A stretch of 64,000 nucleotides of DNA from Entonaema liquescens (taxonomy: Eukaryota; Ascomycota; Sordariomycetes; Xylariales; Xylariaceae): the NCBI GenBank assembly GCA_902805475.1, contig CADCSX010000023.1, forward strand, positions 1,178,001 through 1,242,000. Reading direction: 5' to 3'. Positions 13,835-24,889 of this stretch are shown piece by piece; position 1 is the first letter of the stretch, and each line of letters starts with the position of its first letter. The notes below the pieces were generated by a model. It was given only the letters and a program-made list of their open reading frames with translations, did not search any database and was not told the DNA's origin. The translations under genes were made by a program, and so were the position numbers.

Positions 13835-13858
13835 CCATGTCCATGTCCATGTCCATGT
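13835..13858 (+). repeat. Hexanucleotide tandem repeat, ccatgt x4
   Basis: Four perfect copies of the 6-bp unit ccatgt in non-coding DNA; read on the minus strand it gives a short Trp-Thr run. Confidence 0.95.
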
Positions 13859-15326
13859 CGACGTAGATCCCACCCCTTTATTAATACCTGAACAAGCCGT
13901 CTTCATACTGTGTGCTGCATACGCATATGTACATAGCCGCAACCCTCCAAAGGCACGGTAACTATCCCGTCTAAAAGAACTACCTAACCTAGTTGCAAGG
14001 AACTACAAGACTACAAACAATGGCACTGGTGGTGTAGAAGGAAGCAGAGGAAGACAATGGCCGGGTATCTTTCTCCGGGACCATCACTGAATAGGTACTA
14101 GATGTAAAGAAAAAGCAAAGAGAAGAAAAAGTAATATTTGACGGTGTTCTTGACGGGTACCTGGCGATCGTTTTGCTTTGAAGCAGGCTGTTGACATCAC
14201 GGTTTGCCTAAGATTTTGGGTCAAGGCGGCAAACAAAGGAGAAGGCATTCCACATCTCCGAGTCGGAGGTATCTGATAATAGATAAACACCTTCAGATGT
14301 CTAATTCGGGATGGTAAGTTAATGTAGTACGTAGTATAAATGGTGTATAATTATTAAGTGGAAGAAATAGAAAGGCACAAAACAAAGACCGAATTTGCAT
14401 ATGTTGTACTTACAAAGCTTATAACTAGTCAAAGTATACCTAGAGATTCAACCTTTACATAAATCAGGTATGATGAAATAATATACACTCAAAGTTTTCG
14501 AAACCTCTATGCTGATACTTCTAATGATACCAGTACACACTCTACATTACCTCCTTTTTAGGTACATGATGTATATAATATAGCGTATAACCATGTATGT
14601 GTATAATGACTATGTAGATATCGGAGGATAATTGACCTCCTTCCGTCTCGGAAAAGACGTGCTGCCTACATAGGCAACTCAAGTATAACTTTTGCTACAC
14701 GTATCCCGGTGTTGCGTTACAACTCATCAAAATAATTGATGGAGCAATTGATAGGTGGTAGCTGTTGTTGTAAGTTGTCCATTGCTCATTATCTACTGGC
14801 TGCTGATTCTCATAGGAGGGGCTTTGTACGGGAAGTACTTAAGTATCTAATTATGTAGCATAGAGGGGCAATGCTTTGCTCTTTGCTCCTCCTCGAACTG
14901 TGTTGGTCAGTGCCCGACCAAGGCAAGCTTAGTGCGAGTCGTGTACCGTGCACATCCCGGTATAGCGTAGCGTCACAAATTAGGTATCCACATATACTTA
15001 ATACATAAACATACATAAACCTAGCATGGTGTGCAGCACAGACGCAGAGACATCCGATTATCAATGTTAGCTCCGTCCAGGTAGCTACGTATTAGTGGGA
15101 ACTTTCCCCTCGTCATTGGCCTGTTTCGTGTCTTTTGGGCTGGGCTTTTGGCTGGGCGGTGGTGGCTGCTGCAACAATCTCTCCACTTGCGCCAGAGAGT
15201 CAGACCAAACTTTCTCATGCCTTTTTTTTGCCCACTTCTGCATCTGTCGTCCGGTTCATTCATCATCGTCCCATTCTGCGACGAATCATTCCAATTCTTT
15301 CCATTTCCTTTTTTCTTGGACTTAGC

Positions 15327-15346
15327 TTTTTTTTTTTTTTTTTTTT
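15327..15346 (+). repeat. Poly-T tract upstream of the kinase gene
   Basis: Run of 20 T within a pyrimidine-rich stretch about 280 bp before the kinase start codon. Pyrimidine-rich tracts are common in fungal promoters and may mark the promoter or transcript start area. Confidence 0.85.
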
Positions 15347-15559
15347 CCTTTACCCTTTTGAACGACGACGACTTGCTTGACAAGAATTCATTGCCCACTT
15401 CAATTCACATATCCTAGTGTCATCGAGATCCAATTTATCCTCTTAGCTTTCACTCGCCTGTCAGTTTGTGTGTACTACCCGGTTCGATTCCCCACGGCAA
15501 TGGCTTCTTGAAATTCGCTTTTCCTCCCCGCCTCCTGTCCGCCAGGACCCAGCGACGAC

Positions 15560-15676
15560 ATGCTTCGATATTCACCCAGAATGATGACCACAATACCTCC
15601 TAAGCCACCTACATCCTCTTGCCGCCATGGATCCGCAGCAACCGAATCAACCTCCCCATCTCCTTACCGACAATAA
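15560..15676 (+). promoter_or_regulatory. Possible uORF overlapping the kinase start
   Basis: An ATG 67 bases before the kinase start opens a 38-codon frame that ends at TAA 15674-15676. It is out of frame with the kinase and spans its start codon. If the transcript begins upstream of 15560, this uORF would lower kinase translation. The transcript start is unknown. Confidence 0.35.
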
Positions 15677-18600
15677 TCCGCCCCTCACTTCCGTTCCCTC
15701 TAGGACTGCGAGTAGCACCCCGATATCATCTCCGGGCTTATTTAGCCCTACAAACCCTCGTCCCAATGCCATTCCACATTCCGCCTCCGAGGCTTCTACG
15801 CCGTTGGCCGCCTCGGCCAGTCCCTATCTGCATCCCCTGCAGAATCATAGAGTCCGAGAGTAAGTCTTGTATAACTGATATATAGATTGTTATGGATAGG
15901 TGCTGCCTAGAGCACCATTACGAGTGTCGGGATTAGGAAGAGGCCGAGCTCGGTCCCCGGCTAGGATCTTTGTCTAGGCATTTCGTCTAGTTCGCGTCTG
16001 GCTAACTGATCTTGGCGAATATAGGACACACAAAGCCCTTGTTGACATGGACCTGATGACGGGACGAAAGATCATTAATCAGTACGAAGTGATAGAAGAA
16101 CTTGGCCGGGGCGTACACGGCAAAGTGAAACTAGCCCGGAATCTAGAGACTGGCGAGAATGTCGCAATCAAAATTATTCCCAGGTTTTCTAAGAAGCGCC
16201 GTTTGGGAAAAGTTACTGCTTCTCCGCAAGACAAGACGAAAAGAGAAATTGCTATACTGAAAAAGATTCGACATCCCAATGTCGTCGCCCTTCTCGAGAT
16301 CATCGACGATCCGGAGTTGAAGAAGATCTACATGGTCTTGGAACATGTCGAACTAGGAGAGGTTGTCTGGCGAAAGAAGGGTTTACCTTACATCTGCAGC
16401 ATCGAGAGGCGAAGGATTGAGAAAGAGGTTCGAGGGGAATTGAGTACTGAAGAAGAAGAACGGTATATTCAGCTTCTCGAAAGACGACAGGCCCTAAACG
16501 ATGTGAAACGAGCGAAGATGATGCAAACCCAGAAGGGCCCAGAGGACTTCTGGAGTATCGAGTACGGTGCCGCGAACGACGACTACTCCGAAGGCCAACC
16601 CCGCTCATTAGGAAGAGCAGGAAGCGAGCTTATCCGTTCGAACAGAATAGCCTCATCTCCCAGGACTGGATCACGAGCCACCTCCCCGACTCGTTCGCAC
16701 GCCCAATCCGCACCCTCGGGCTCTCGTGCGGGTACACCGTTGCCATCGGAATACGATGCCTCTTCGGTTGGCATGGGTGTAGATGGGGAAAGTGATGTCG
16801 AGACTCCCGGGCCCTTACGCTCTCAGCCCGGTTCATCAGCTGCACTGGATAGGACCGTCACTTCGGCGTTCCCCGAGGACGCTATGTTTCGTGGCCGATC
16901 TCCGAGCATGGCCGACTCGATCATCTCTCATATGTCATCGGTTGATTATAATCCACAACCACATGACCCTTTTGCCGATGATTACTCCTATGTCCCCTGC
17001 TTCACAATCGATGATGCCCGTGCTACATTCAGGGACACTGTGTTAGGCTTAGAATACTTGCATTATGAAGGAGTAGTCCATCGTGATATCAAGCCGGCCA
17101 ATCTCTTATGGACTCGAGACCACAGGGTCAAAATATCCGATTTCGGTGTTTCTTATTTTGGCCGACCCATTCGTGAGGGTGAGCCTGATGAGCTTGTGTC
17201 AGAGTCCGAGGCTCGCGATTTCGACGACGACCTCGAACTAGCCAAGACTGTTGGCACGCCTGCTTTCTTTGCACCGGAACTATGTTACCCAGACATGGAC
17301 GAAAAACAGCCAAAAATCTCAGAGCAAATTGACGTATGGTCTCTAGGAGTCACGCTCTACTGCCTAATCTATGCTCGCATTCCATTCATGGCCGAGGATG
17401 AATACCAGATGTTTCATAAAATCGCCAAGGAGGAAGTGTATATTCCACGCCGGCGGCTCAAGCCGGTCGATCCTCAGCATTCTCCATCATCTACTTCTTT
17501 CTACAAACGTGTTAACAACGAGCCATACCGCGATGACAGTGTCCTAGCGTATGAAGAGATCGACGATTTGCTATACGATCTCTTGCATCGCATGCTGACT
17601 AAGAATCCGGAGAAACGGATACGGTTAAGGGAGGTGAAGCGTCATCCTTGGGTCGTTCAGGGCATTCCTAATCTTATTGCGTGGATTGACGAGACAGACC
17701 CTTCGCGCCGTACTTCAGGTCGGAAAATTGAGGTAGACGAACGAGAAATCACTCGTGCCGTCGTCCCTCTTACGTTTTTAGAAAGGGCTCGCTCGGTTGT
17801 GAAGAAGACTATTGGCAAGGTTATGCACCCGCGTACTGAAAGAACGGAAGGCCATTCGAGGAGAAGAGCGGCTAGCAGCGCTGCTAGTTCTACAGGAGAT
17901 GCACCTTCGACTATAGGTTCGACATCGCACATTCGAGACGCTCGCCGAAAGAGTATACGCCCAGACGACTATTTCGCTACGGTTCGAGAAAGTGATCACC
18001 CCCTATCGCAAAGTGTTAGTGTAACTCCTCAGGAGTCTCCAGTCCATGATGGACCCGATTCCGCCCAACGTGGGACGACTTTGGTAGGCGGAGATTTCAG
18101 ACGCAATTTGAGCGGCTCTGTCAGCGATTTTAACGCGCAACCAGATCTGGCAGGACCGCCGTCGACCTCGACTTCTTTCTCGTCAATCAAGGGCCATTTA
18201 AGTCATCGTCACGGTCGGACAAGATCGATCACTAATGCAATCCTCGCTCTCGCACCTGGAAGAGACTCGCATACCACACCGAATTCCCCCGCGCTTGAAA
18301 CCTGTATTAGGGATGATCCAATCGCCGCCCTACGGAAAAGCCGAGATATAGATTCGGTAGACGATTCGTCCCGATCACGATCAGTCGATCGTGGCTTATT
18401 CGGCTGCTATGATAAACGTGCTGAAGCCAAGGTTGCTCTAAGCACAGCTGTAGCTCCGGGTAATATGGAACTCCCCCGGCGCCCCCTGTCGGTCCATCCT
18501 CCAGAAATTAAGTCATATACCTTTCACCGGGGAAGTGCACTAGCTTCTCCCATGTTCTTTTCTTCCAGAGCCGTCGGTTCTTATCAGCTTGGCCAGCCCA

Positions 18601-19478
18601 ACTCAGACCCCAATATGCATGAAAGCCACATGGGTACCGTAGAGCTAGATAAACGGCCTATAACAGCTCATCGGGCCACACAAGTCGAAGGTCACATCCC
18701 TCCGCCCAAGGTATACGACCCATCCACTTCTGACTCCTTTGTCCGACTTCATGAATACGCGATGCGCCGCCGACAAGAAGAAGAAGAATCGAAGCGTGAG
18801 GAGCTCGAACCTCATGAAGAAGATACTACGCCCATCCCTTATCCTCCTTCGCAAGACGAGGAACTTTTTCCAGATCATGCTCAACCGCCATCCAGGGGGG
18901 ACACTGGGACTGCTGCGACATCAGCATCGGCCTCCACTGGCACGTTGATGACTCCGCTAACCAGTCCTAGTGAGTCAGCGAGCCCAGTCGGCCTTGGAAG
19001 CCCACCAGACCAAAGTGAAGGTTCACCAGTATTCCGCTCAGACCCATCGCTCCCGGCACTACTCAGCGGTGCTAGCTCAGTATCTGCCGATGCCGAAGGA
19101 GAATTCCTCTTAAGACCAGGCTCTGTTGATCGTCCCTCTCTTATTGATACCACAGATTCGTTAACACCACCGGCTCTTATTAAGGAGCCGATCTCGGGGT
19201 TTCCTCTGGAAGACGAGGAACACTTTCAAACGTTTTTACTTCCTCAGCCACAACGCTCCTTAGCCACATCGTCTCTCTTAACCACAAGAGCAGTCGATGA
19301 TGACGACGGCAGCGATAGCGATGAAGGTCTTGTGATGAAGCCTAAGAAGCGAAATCCTGTCAAAGACCACACCAGCTCTCCGCTAGGAAGAACATTATCA
19401 AGCGCAAAGAGGCGCAATACCCAAACAAGTATCAGTAGTACAGAAACAGCCAAGAAAATACTCATGCAAAGTCAATAA
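15627..19478 (+). CDS. Upstream AMPK/Snf1-activating kinase (Ssp1/Sak1/CaMKK type)
   Basis: A Ser/Thr protein kinase of 1228 aa. Exon 1 is 15627-15859; the intron 15860-16024 is phase 2; exon 2 runs 16025-19478. The splice joins NHRVRE to THKALV. The kinase domain starts near residue 98 with glycine loop GRGVHGKV and lysine VAIK (about K127). It continues with HRDIKPANLLW (Asp about 432), DFG (about 450) and FFAPE (about 494). After EHVELGEVVW there is a Ser/Pro-rich insertion of roughly 200 residues before the catalytic loop, typical of the fungal Ssp1/CaMKK2-like branch. Members of this group phosphorylate the activation loop of Snf1/AMPK and act in glucose and stress signalling. The 600-residue tail is low-complexity with Ser/Thr/Pro and acidic stretches, likely regulatory. 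Family and splice site are firm; the exact target is inferred from the family. Confidence 0.93.
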
Positions 19479-20490
19479 AGGCTGGTGTCGATACTAGGGT
19501 GTTGATGCCTCTTACACGACCACATCAGGGTAATTACTACTCCTCCATATATGAGATACATTACCATGTATCGGACCAATCCGCACGTATATTAGACGCG
19601 GAAGATGAACTCTCATTGAGAGCAATATGCTCGAAACGTCACGTTTCGGTGCGAATACGATTAAGATGGGACGGATAGCGACAAGTCGCACGAAATCTAG
19701 TTCAATCTAGGAAATTTTCTTTTACCAAACGCAACCAAGCCTCAACAAACTACGTTGTGATTATCGATGTTGAGGCGGTCTGTTTGTTGTTACTTGGAAG
19801 GATCAATCACCTCTCTTTTTCAGGAGAAAATGTATAACATACAAATTTTATTGCTTTGGGATGGTGTATGGGTGCGACGCTGACGGGACTGAGCACGATG
19901 AGATGAAGGGACGAGACATGAGCATGCTCAGCGATATCTATGGTTGGCTTCTCGGTCACGCATACCAACTACCTTGTCCCTCGCGGGATGTGGACTCGCC
20001 CTGACAATGAGATTGTAAAGATGAATCACATGACCGTGACATTTGATGCTTGTTGAGGACTCTTCTTCGAGCCTTGCTTATCAAATATTCAGATAAGCCA
20101 CTGGGCTTGCTATCTCCCGGTCAGGAGATGAACATGACGAAAACGGCTTGGCAACGACGAAATAAACCTCAAAAAGGCATCGGACAGAAGGAAGCGGTAT
20201 GATATTCCGGGATGGCGGCAATCTGTTTTGAGCGTGCTGATAGACCATAATTTGATATGCATCCTAGTGGAGTTCTCATGGGCATTTTTCTACTATTTAT
20301 ACCATCATCCTTACTGTGTATACAGATGTCATGGTGATTTTAAATTGTTAATGTAGCATTGGTATACACTATTTACATTTGGGAGAATAGCACCATCATG
20401 TCTTAGATTTCTAGTGACACTTTATACATATACTTTTTACCTTAGATTACCTAGACTGAATAAGGAGTAATTGCTGAATGTTTCTTTACC
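19479..20490. other. Intergenic between convergent kinase and erythromycin-esterase-like genes
   Basis: Contains the 3' flanks of both genes and a 17-bp dyad at 19632. No coding frame is supported. Confidence 0.5.
19632..19648. repeat. Perfect 8-bp dyad around one base
   Basis: CGAAACGT-C-ACGTTTCG: two perfectly inverted 8-bp arms separated by one base, 154 bp after the kinase stop codon. A one-base spacer is too short for a hairpin, so it looks more like a binding site for a dimeric DNA-binding protein, or chance. Confidence 0.8.
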
Positions 20491-22006
20491 CTACACCCCG
20501 AACGGGTAAGTTTCTCCCTTTGAGAGGGCCTCCTTCGGTTGTGCAGTTTCAAATGCATGGACGGCATTCGTCCTATCAAACCAGACGAACGCATCATATT
20601 GCTCAGTGAGAACGGTCTTAATGTAGTGACTCCATCTCTCGGTATCGGGCTTATATATCACGCCAATAAATCTCTGCAACATAGGCTCGGTCTTCAAGCG
20701 ACGCAAGTCAACCATGAAGGTCGGGATTCCAGTGTCATGCATCATTCTTTCGTAGCTATCGGGACGAGAAGGTACTACGTTCATGATCCTCATGGGCTCG
20801 TCCCACTCGTCCGCAGCAGCCACTGTTCCGGTGTGCGTTCCGCATCCTATGACGGAGACCTCATTCGGGAAGTTTTCGCGGCACAGCTGTCCTAGATTAA
20901 GCTCGCCGCGCTTAGCGCCCATGCTCGATCCCCTGGCATCTCCTAGATGGGAGTTATGAGCCCACACGACTGCCTTAGAGCCGGGCTTGAGCTTGAGAAG
21001 GCGTGATAGGGTGTTGAACATGTGCGTATCGCGGATATTCCACGACGTCTTGTCGCCTTGGAACATCGCCCGGTAGTACTTCTCGGAGTCTCGAACTACA
21101 CGAGCATTCATCTCGGCGTCCAAGAAGGACTCGCCATCCTCTGGGTGAGAGGCTAGCTTGATTCTCTTCGTGAGGAGCTCCTGCAACATCTTGATTACGC
21201 CCGGCTCGCATTTAGATGAGCCCTCGTAGAATGACCTGCGCCCGTACTCATGCGGGTCGTCAAGCCACGGCTCTAGACAGCCATATCGCTTCCTGGCTGC
21301 TTTGGCGAGCGCTGGATCAACCTATTTATGGTATTAATCCGTAATGATCTCATATAATTAATACCTGATTAGCAGACACGACAACCCACCTTGTCGAGAT
21401 ACTCGACCACCGCCCGAATCGACGCCCCCATGCTATAAAGATCGAGCCCGTTGAACGACGTCCTCCGGTTCATGGGCAGTCGAGCATTGTGCTCCCGGAG
21501 CCAGTCTACAAACTCCTGCACTTCGGTATTCCGCCACATCTGGCCCAACATGAGAAATTAGACGATAGCAAAAGTACAACCGGGGACTGTTCATACCCAA
21601 CGCGGAAAATGGTCAAAGACGCGAATAGTCCCATCTTCAGACGGGCGAGGATGCTGCCGCACATAACGGTCGATAGAGCGCGCATCCGGCCAGTCACTCT
21701 CGATAGCCACATGAGTGAAGCCATGCTCCTCTATCAAGCGTTTGGTAATAGCAGCACGCGCCCGATAGAACTCCGAAGTTCCATGGCTATTTTGTTTTGT
21801 TGGCTAAGCATTTCGCATTACCCCAGGTAGTTTTCGTCGAAGCTTATTACTGACCTTCCGTCGCCAATAAGAACCAAGCGGGAATTCCCAAACCCGTCAA
21901 AACTAGCTCCGAACTCGTCGCTCTCTATCGGCGGGAGCTTCTGCGCGGCGCTCTTGAGGAGTTCGGGCAGCCCGACGGACATTTTCCTCGCGAGTCTAAG
22001 GACCAT
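20491..22006 (-). CDS. Erythromycin-esterase-family protein
   Basis: Minus-strand gene of four exons: 22006-21855, 21786-21597, 21539-21390 and 21321-20491; all phases agree, giving 440 aa. The exon 1/2 join yields LIGDGSHGTSEFYRARAAIT. With HVAIESDWPDARSIDRYV and AVVWAHNSHLGDA it matches the erythromycin-esterase-like superfamily (PF05139), including the His/Glu-rich active-site region. Bacterial members hydrolyse macrolide lactones or have unrelated, unknown roles; in fungi the natural substrate is unknown, so macrolide resistance should not be assumed. It lacks a signal peptide and is probably cytosolic. Length is typical of the family and no damage is visible. The ATG at 22006-22004 is the first in frame; a second at residue 9 is possible. 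The family is scattered among fungi, so transfer from bacteria is plausible, but four introns suggest long residence. Confidence 0.88.
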
Positions 22007-23206
22007 GAAATTTCAAAATTAGGGGGGGGGGAAGGGGATTGCTTTAGTCAAGACTTGTTCTGTAGTGGTGCTTGATTAGGTGAGTGTTGTGAACCAACGA
22101 CATTGATTAAAATCCAGGTCCATTCGTTAAGGTATGTTCTCCCTAGGATAGTTATATGCGTTCGGGATGATGATCTCGGCGTGGTGGGTGGCGAACAAAA
22201 AGTGGACAAGATTCAATATATCACATTTCGTCATAACAACATAACTGTTGGACACCCGATCCTCCATACCCAATTCTGTATTCGTCAAATGAGAACAGTG
22301 AGGTTTCATAAAATGAATGAATTACCTAACTCACGATCTTGTTTGCACTAACACTACTCGTTTTTCAAAAGGGGAGGCGTTGTAAGAGGGGGGTAGTACC
22401 TGTTTCCAGTTATTACTAATGATTCTATTCCATACCTAGGTAACTATCTGCTTAATTTTATGTTACGTGGAATATTTGCATTAAGTAATACATCCTATCA
22501 AATCCAACATAAAAGGCAGGTTACTCTGCATATGAAATATTGTGAATATTGTGCAGGCATATCTAGCTCAGCAAGTAACCTAGGTAGGTATCTCACACTG
22601 CGCAAAGAAGAAACTACCTAGGTAGGTATCTACCACTTACAACATCAGGTTAGATAGGTACCTTACCTACCCTATGCCAATACAACATCTTATTTCGTCT
22701 CTCGTTGCCCGCTAGAGCCAGAACTAAGGAGGGCTCTACCTGACTTCTCTAACCATAAGATTTAGTGCAGAGGAATGATACAGTTGGAAAATAGGGGGGA
22801 TTCACCATGTTACCAGGTACCTATTTGGCCATCACCTCTGAATTCCGAATCGTCTCTCTAGCAACACAACCATAAATAAAACTTGACGTCTGCCTAATCC
22901 GATCTATTAGAGGGGACTCACGTTGATCAAATTTATACCTGAGTTCTGGAATCAATCCTAATACGCGTTATGTGATATTGATGATAGCACAGCACATCGC
23001 TATAAATCTTACTGTTTGTCTATGATATATCAAACCTATCTTTTCCCACTTCATATTCCCGGGAATACGTTTTACGATTGAGATAACCTCTATACCTTTA
23101 TATACGCAAGCCATGTGTATTTCCGCCTTCCAAGCCAAGTCTTCAGACCAAGGTATCCCAGGCGCGTCAACTAGCCTTCTTGTCTACCAAAGACATCTCC
23201 TACATA
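22007..23206. other. Intergenic between divergent genes
   Basis: Shared 5' region of the erythromycin-esterase-like gene (minus) and the RBR ligase gene (plus). It holds a 16-bp direct repeat rich in TAGGTA motifs and no supported gene. Confidence 0.5.
22578..22631. repeat. 16-bp direct repeat (acctaggtaggtatct) spaced 38 bp
   Basis: Two identical copies at 22578-22593 and 22616-22631. Each contains the palindrome acctaggt followed by aggt. Related ctacc/taggta words continue to about 22675. Such TAGGTA-type simple sequence is common in some Sordariomycete intergenic DNA. Confidence 0.85.
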
Positions 23207-24548
23207 ATGGCCGCACTAAACCGCCGCATGGAGGAGTGGCAGCCCGTGGATGATGAGACGTGGAACCTCATTATCCAACTCCAACAGGATGATCTTCGAC
23301 AGCTTCGCGCACCTACTAATGGCGAGGATACACGAGGAGAACCTTCAGACGCAGAACTAGCAATTCAACTATATGACGAGGAACTTAGCAATGTCGCTAC
23401 TATTTCCTCCAATAGAAACCTAACCTCCCAGATGGAAGACGACGACGAGGAAAACAGAGAAGATTATTATTATTATACGGCGTCCGAACACGAAGTAGGT
23501 ATTTATGGACGAGGACGTTGAGGAATATGATATTTCCATTACTTTATTGCCTCCCCGCTACCCCCCCGGCAAAGGATTTAAATCTGGGTTCTAACGGTGA
23601 TTCCTTATAGGATACCAGTGACGATATCATTGAAGTGCGAGAGTGTCTTGCCTGCACTGAGATGATAGAAGTTATCTCCTTGGTAGAAGTACCTTGCGGA
23701 CACGAGTACTGCGTTGATTGCCTAGATACACTATTCTGGAATGCCACAACAGACGAAGCACTTTTTCCTCCGCGCTGCTGTCGCCAGCAAATTCTACTCG
23801 AACCAAACGAACATCTTTTCTCCGAGGAATTAGTCCAAGTTTTTCGAGAAAAAGCAGTCGAGTTTTCAACTCCGAATAGAACATACTGTCATCAAGCAGC
23901 CTGTACTGCCTTCATCCATCCTGACATGTACATCGACAGCGTTGCAGGATGCCTCCGGTGTAATTCTACAACATGCGTCACTTGTAAGGGGGCCTCTCAT
24001 GACGGCGATTGCCCCTATGACGAAGAACTTCAGGTAGTTATCCGATTAGCCCAAGAGGAAGGATGGCGACGATGCCCCAACTGTCGATCTATGATTGAAT
24101 TGAACGCCGGTTGCTATCATATCACGTAAGTATTTTTAGTCAGAGAAAGCCCTAAATAATCCGCTAATTATATCTCAGCTGTCGTTGCGGTGCACAGTTC
24201 TGCTACCTTTGCGGGGAGCGCTGGAAAACATGCGACTGCGCCCAGTGGGAAGAAGAACGTTTATTAGACCGAGCGGAAGTCATTTATAATAGAGGCCACA
24301 ATGACCGCGGAGAAGCTAGAATAGCCGAGATTCTTCGTCAAGATAATGGAAGGGGAGATGTTATTGGACACATATTTCAACACCTTGTTGGGGATATGAT
24401 TGGGAACTACCAGTGCCATCACCAGTGGCGCTCTTTACGCGGAGGTCACCATTGTGAGACGTGCGGCGATCGCATGAGATTCTTTATGTACGAATGTCGC
24501 CAGTGTAGCATTCTGGCCTGCCGCAGGTGCCGGTATAATCGTTTATAG
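23207..24548 (+). CDS. RBR-type (RING-IBR-RING) E3 ubiquitin ligase
   Basis: Three exons (23207-23494, 23611-24125, 24179-24548) give 390 aa with agreeing phases. The N-terminal 95 residues are acidic and low-complexity. RING1 begins at C108 (CLACTE...CGHEYCVDCL), then an IBR (CHQAAC...CLRCNSTTCVTCKG...CPYD). RING2 is CPNCRSMIELNAGCYHIT-CRCGAQFCYLCG; the Cys of AGCYH (about C264) sits where RBR enzymes form the ubiquitin thioester. The last intron splits the Thr codon just before CRCG. After RING2 a Cys/His-rich tail (CHHQW...HHCETCG...CRQC...CRRCRYNRL) could bind further zinc; a similar tail is known in fungal RBR proteins. Substrate unknown. The start at 23207 is the first in-frame ATG. The gene is intact. 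Confidence 0.92.
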
Positions 24549-24889
24549 AGGGAACGAGCAACTTGAAGTCATGGGGAACGGCAATATTGCAGATCAACTT
24601 AATCATAATAGCCCAGTAATTTCTCCTTCGCTATGTCGTGAGAGATTTACATATGTAGTAGCTTAGGTGTTTTACTCAAATACCACCCCTTTTAATCATT
24701 CTATGAGGTTTGCCTAAGGAAAGCTCAGCTTAATGAAACTAATATATTATCCTCTCAAGTGATAGTCATCTTCATCGAGAGTTATCATAAATAAAAAACG
24801 CAGATTCTGTAGCACTTCGATTTCAAACATTGTCGTAGCTCGATCTAGGTTCTAATCTGCTCTCCGAATCCATCGAAGCGAGGCTAAAC
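24549..24889. other. Intergenic between convergent genes
   Basis: AT-rich 3' flanks of the RBR ligase (plus) and the membrane-protein gene (minus). Nothing else seen. Confidence 0.5.

Larger units (their letters stand above)
4190..15550. other. 11-kb gene desert
   Basis: No protein family was recognised in any frame. Open frames reach only about 60-130 codons and overlap one another on both strands. The part at 4.4-5.6 kb is TA-rich: in three lines counted by hand (4981-5160) TpA was about 27 and ApT about 23. The part at 6-8.9 kb is more GC-rich but still shows no supportable gene. Simple repeats at 6957, 13835 and 15327 are listed separately. Degraded transposon DNA is possible, but I saw no terminal repeats or transposase motifs. 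Confidence 0.55.

Noticed and set aside
15021..15398. Minus-strand frame of 125 codons rich in Lys upstream of the kinase gene
   Set aside because: Its Lys run is only the complement of a poly-T tract in the kinase promoter; no family or start context.
15478..15500. ggttcgattcccc, like a tRNA T-loop
   Set aside because: The flanks do not give paired arms or a D-arm at the right distance.
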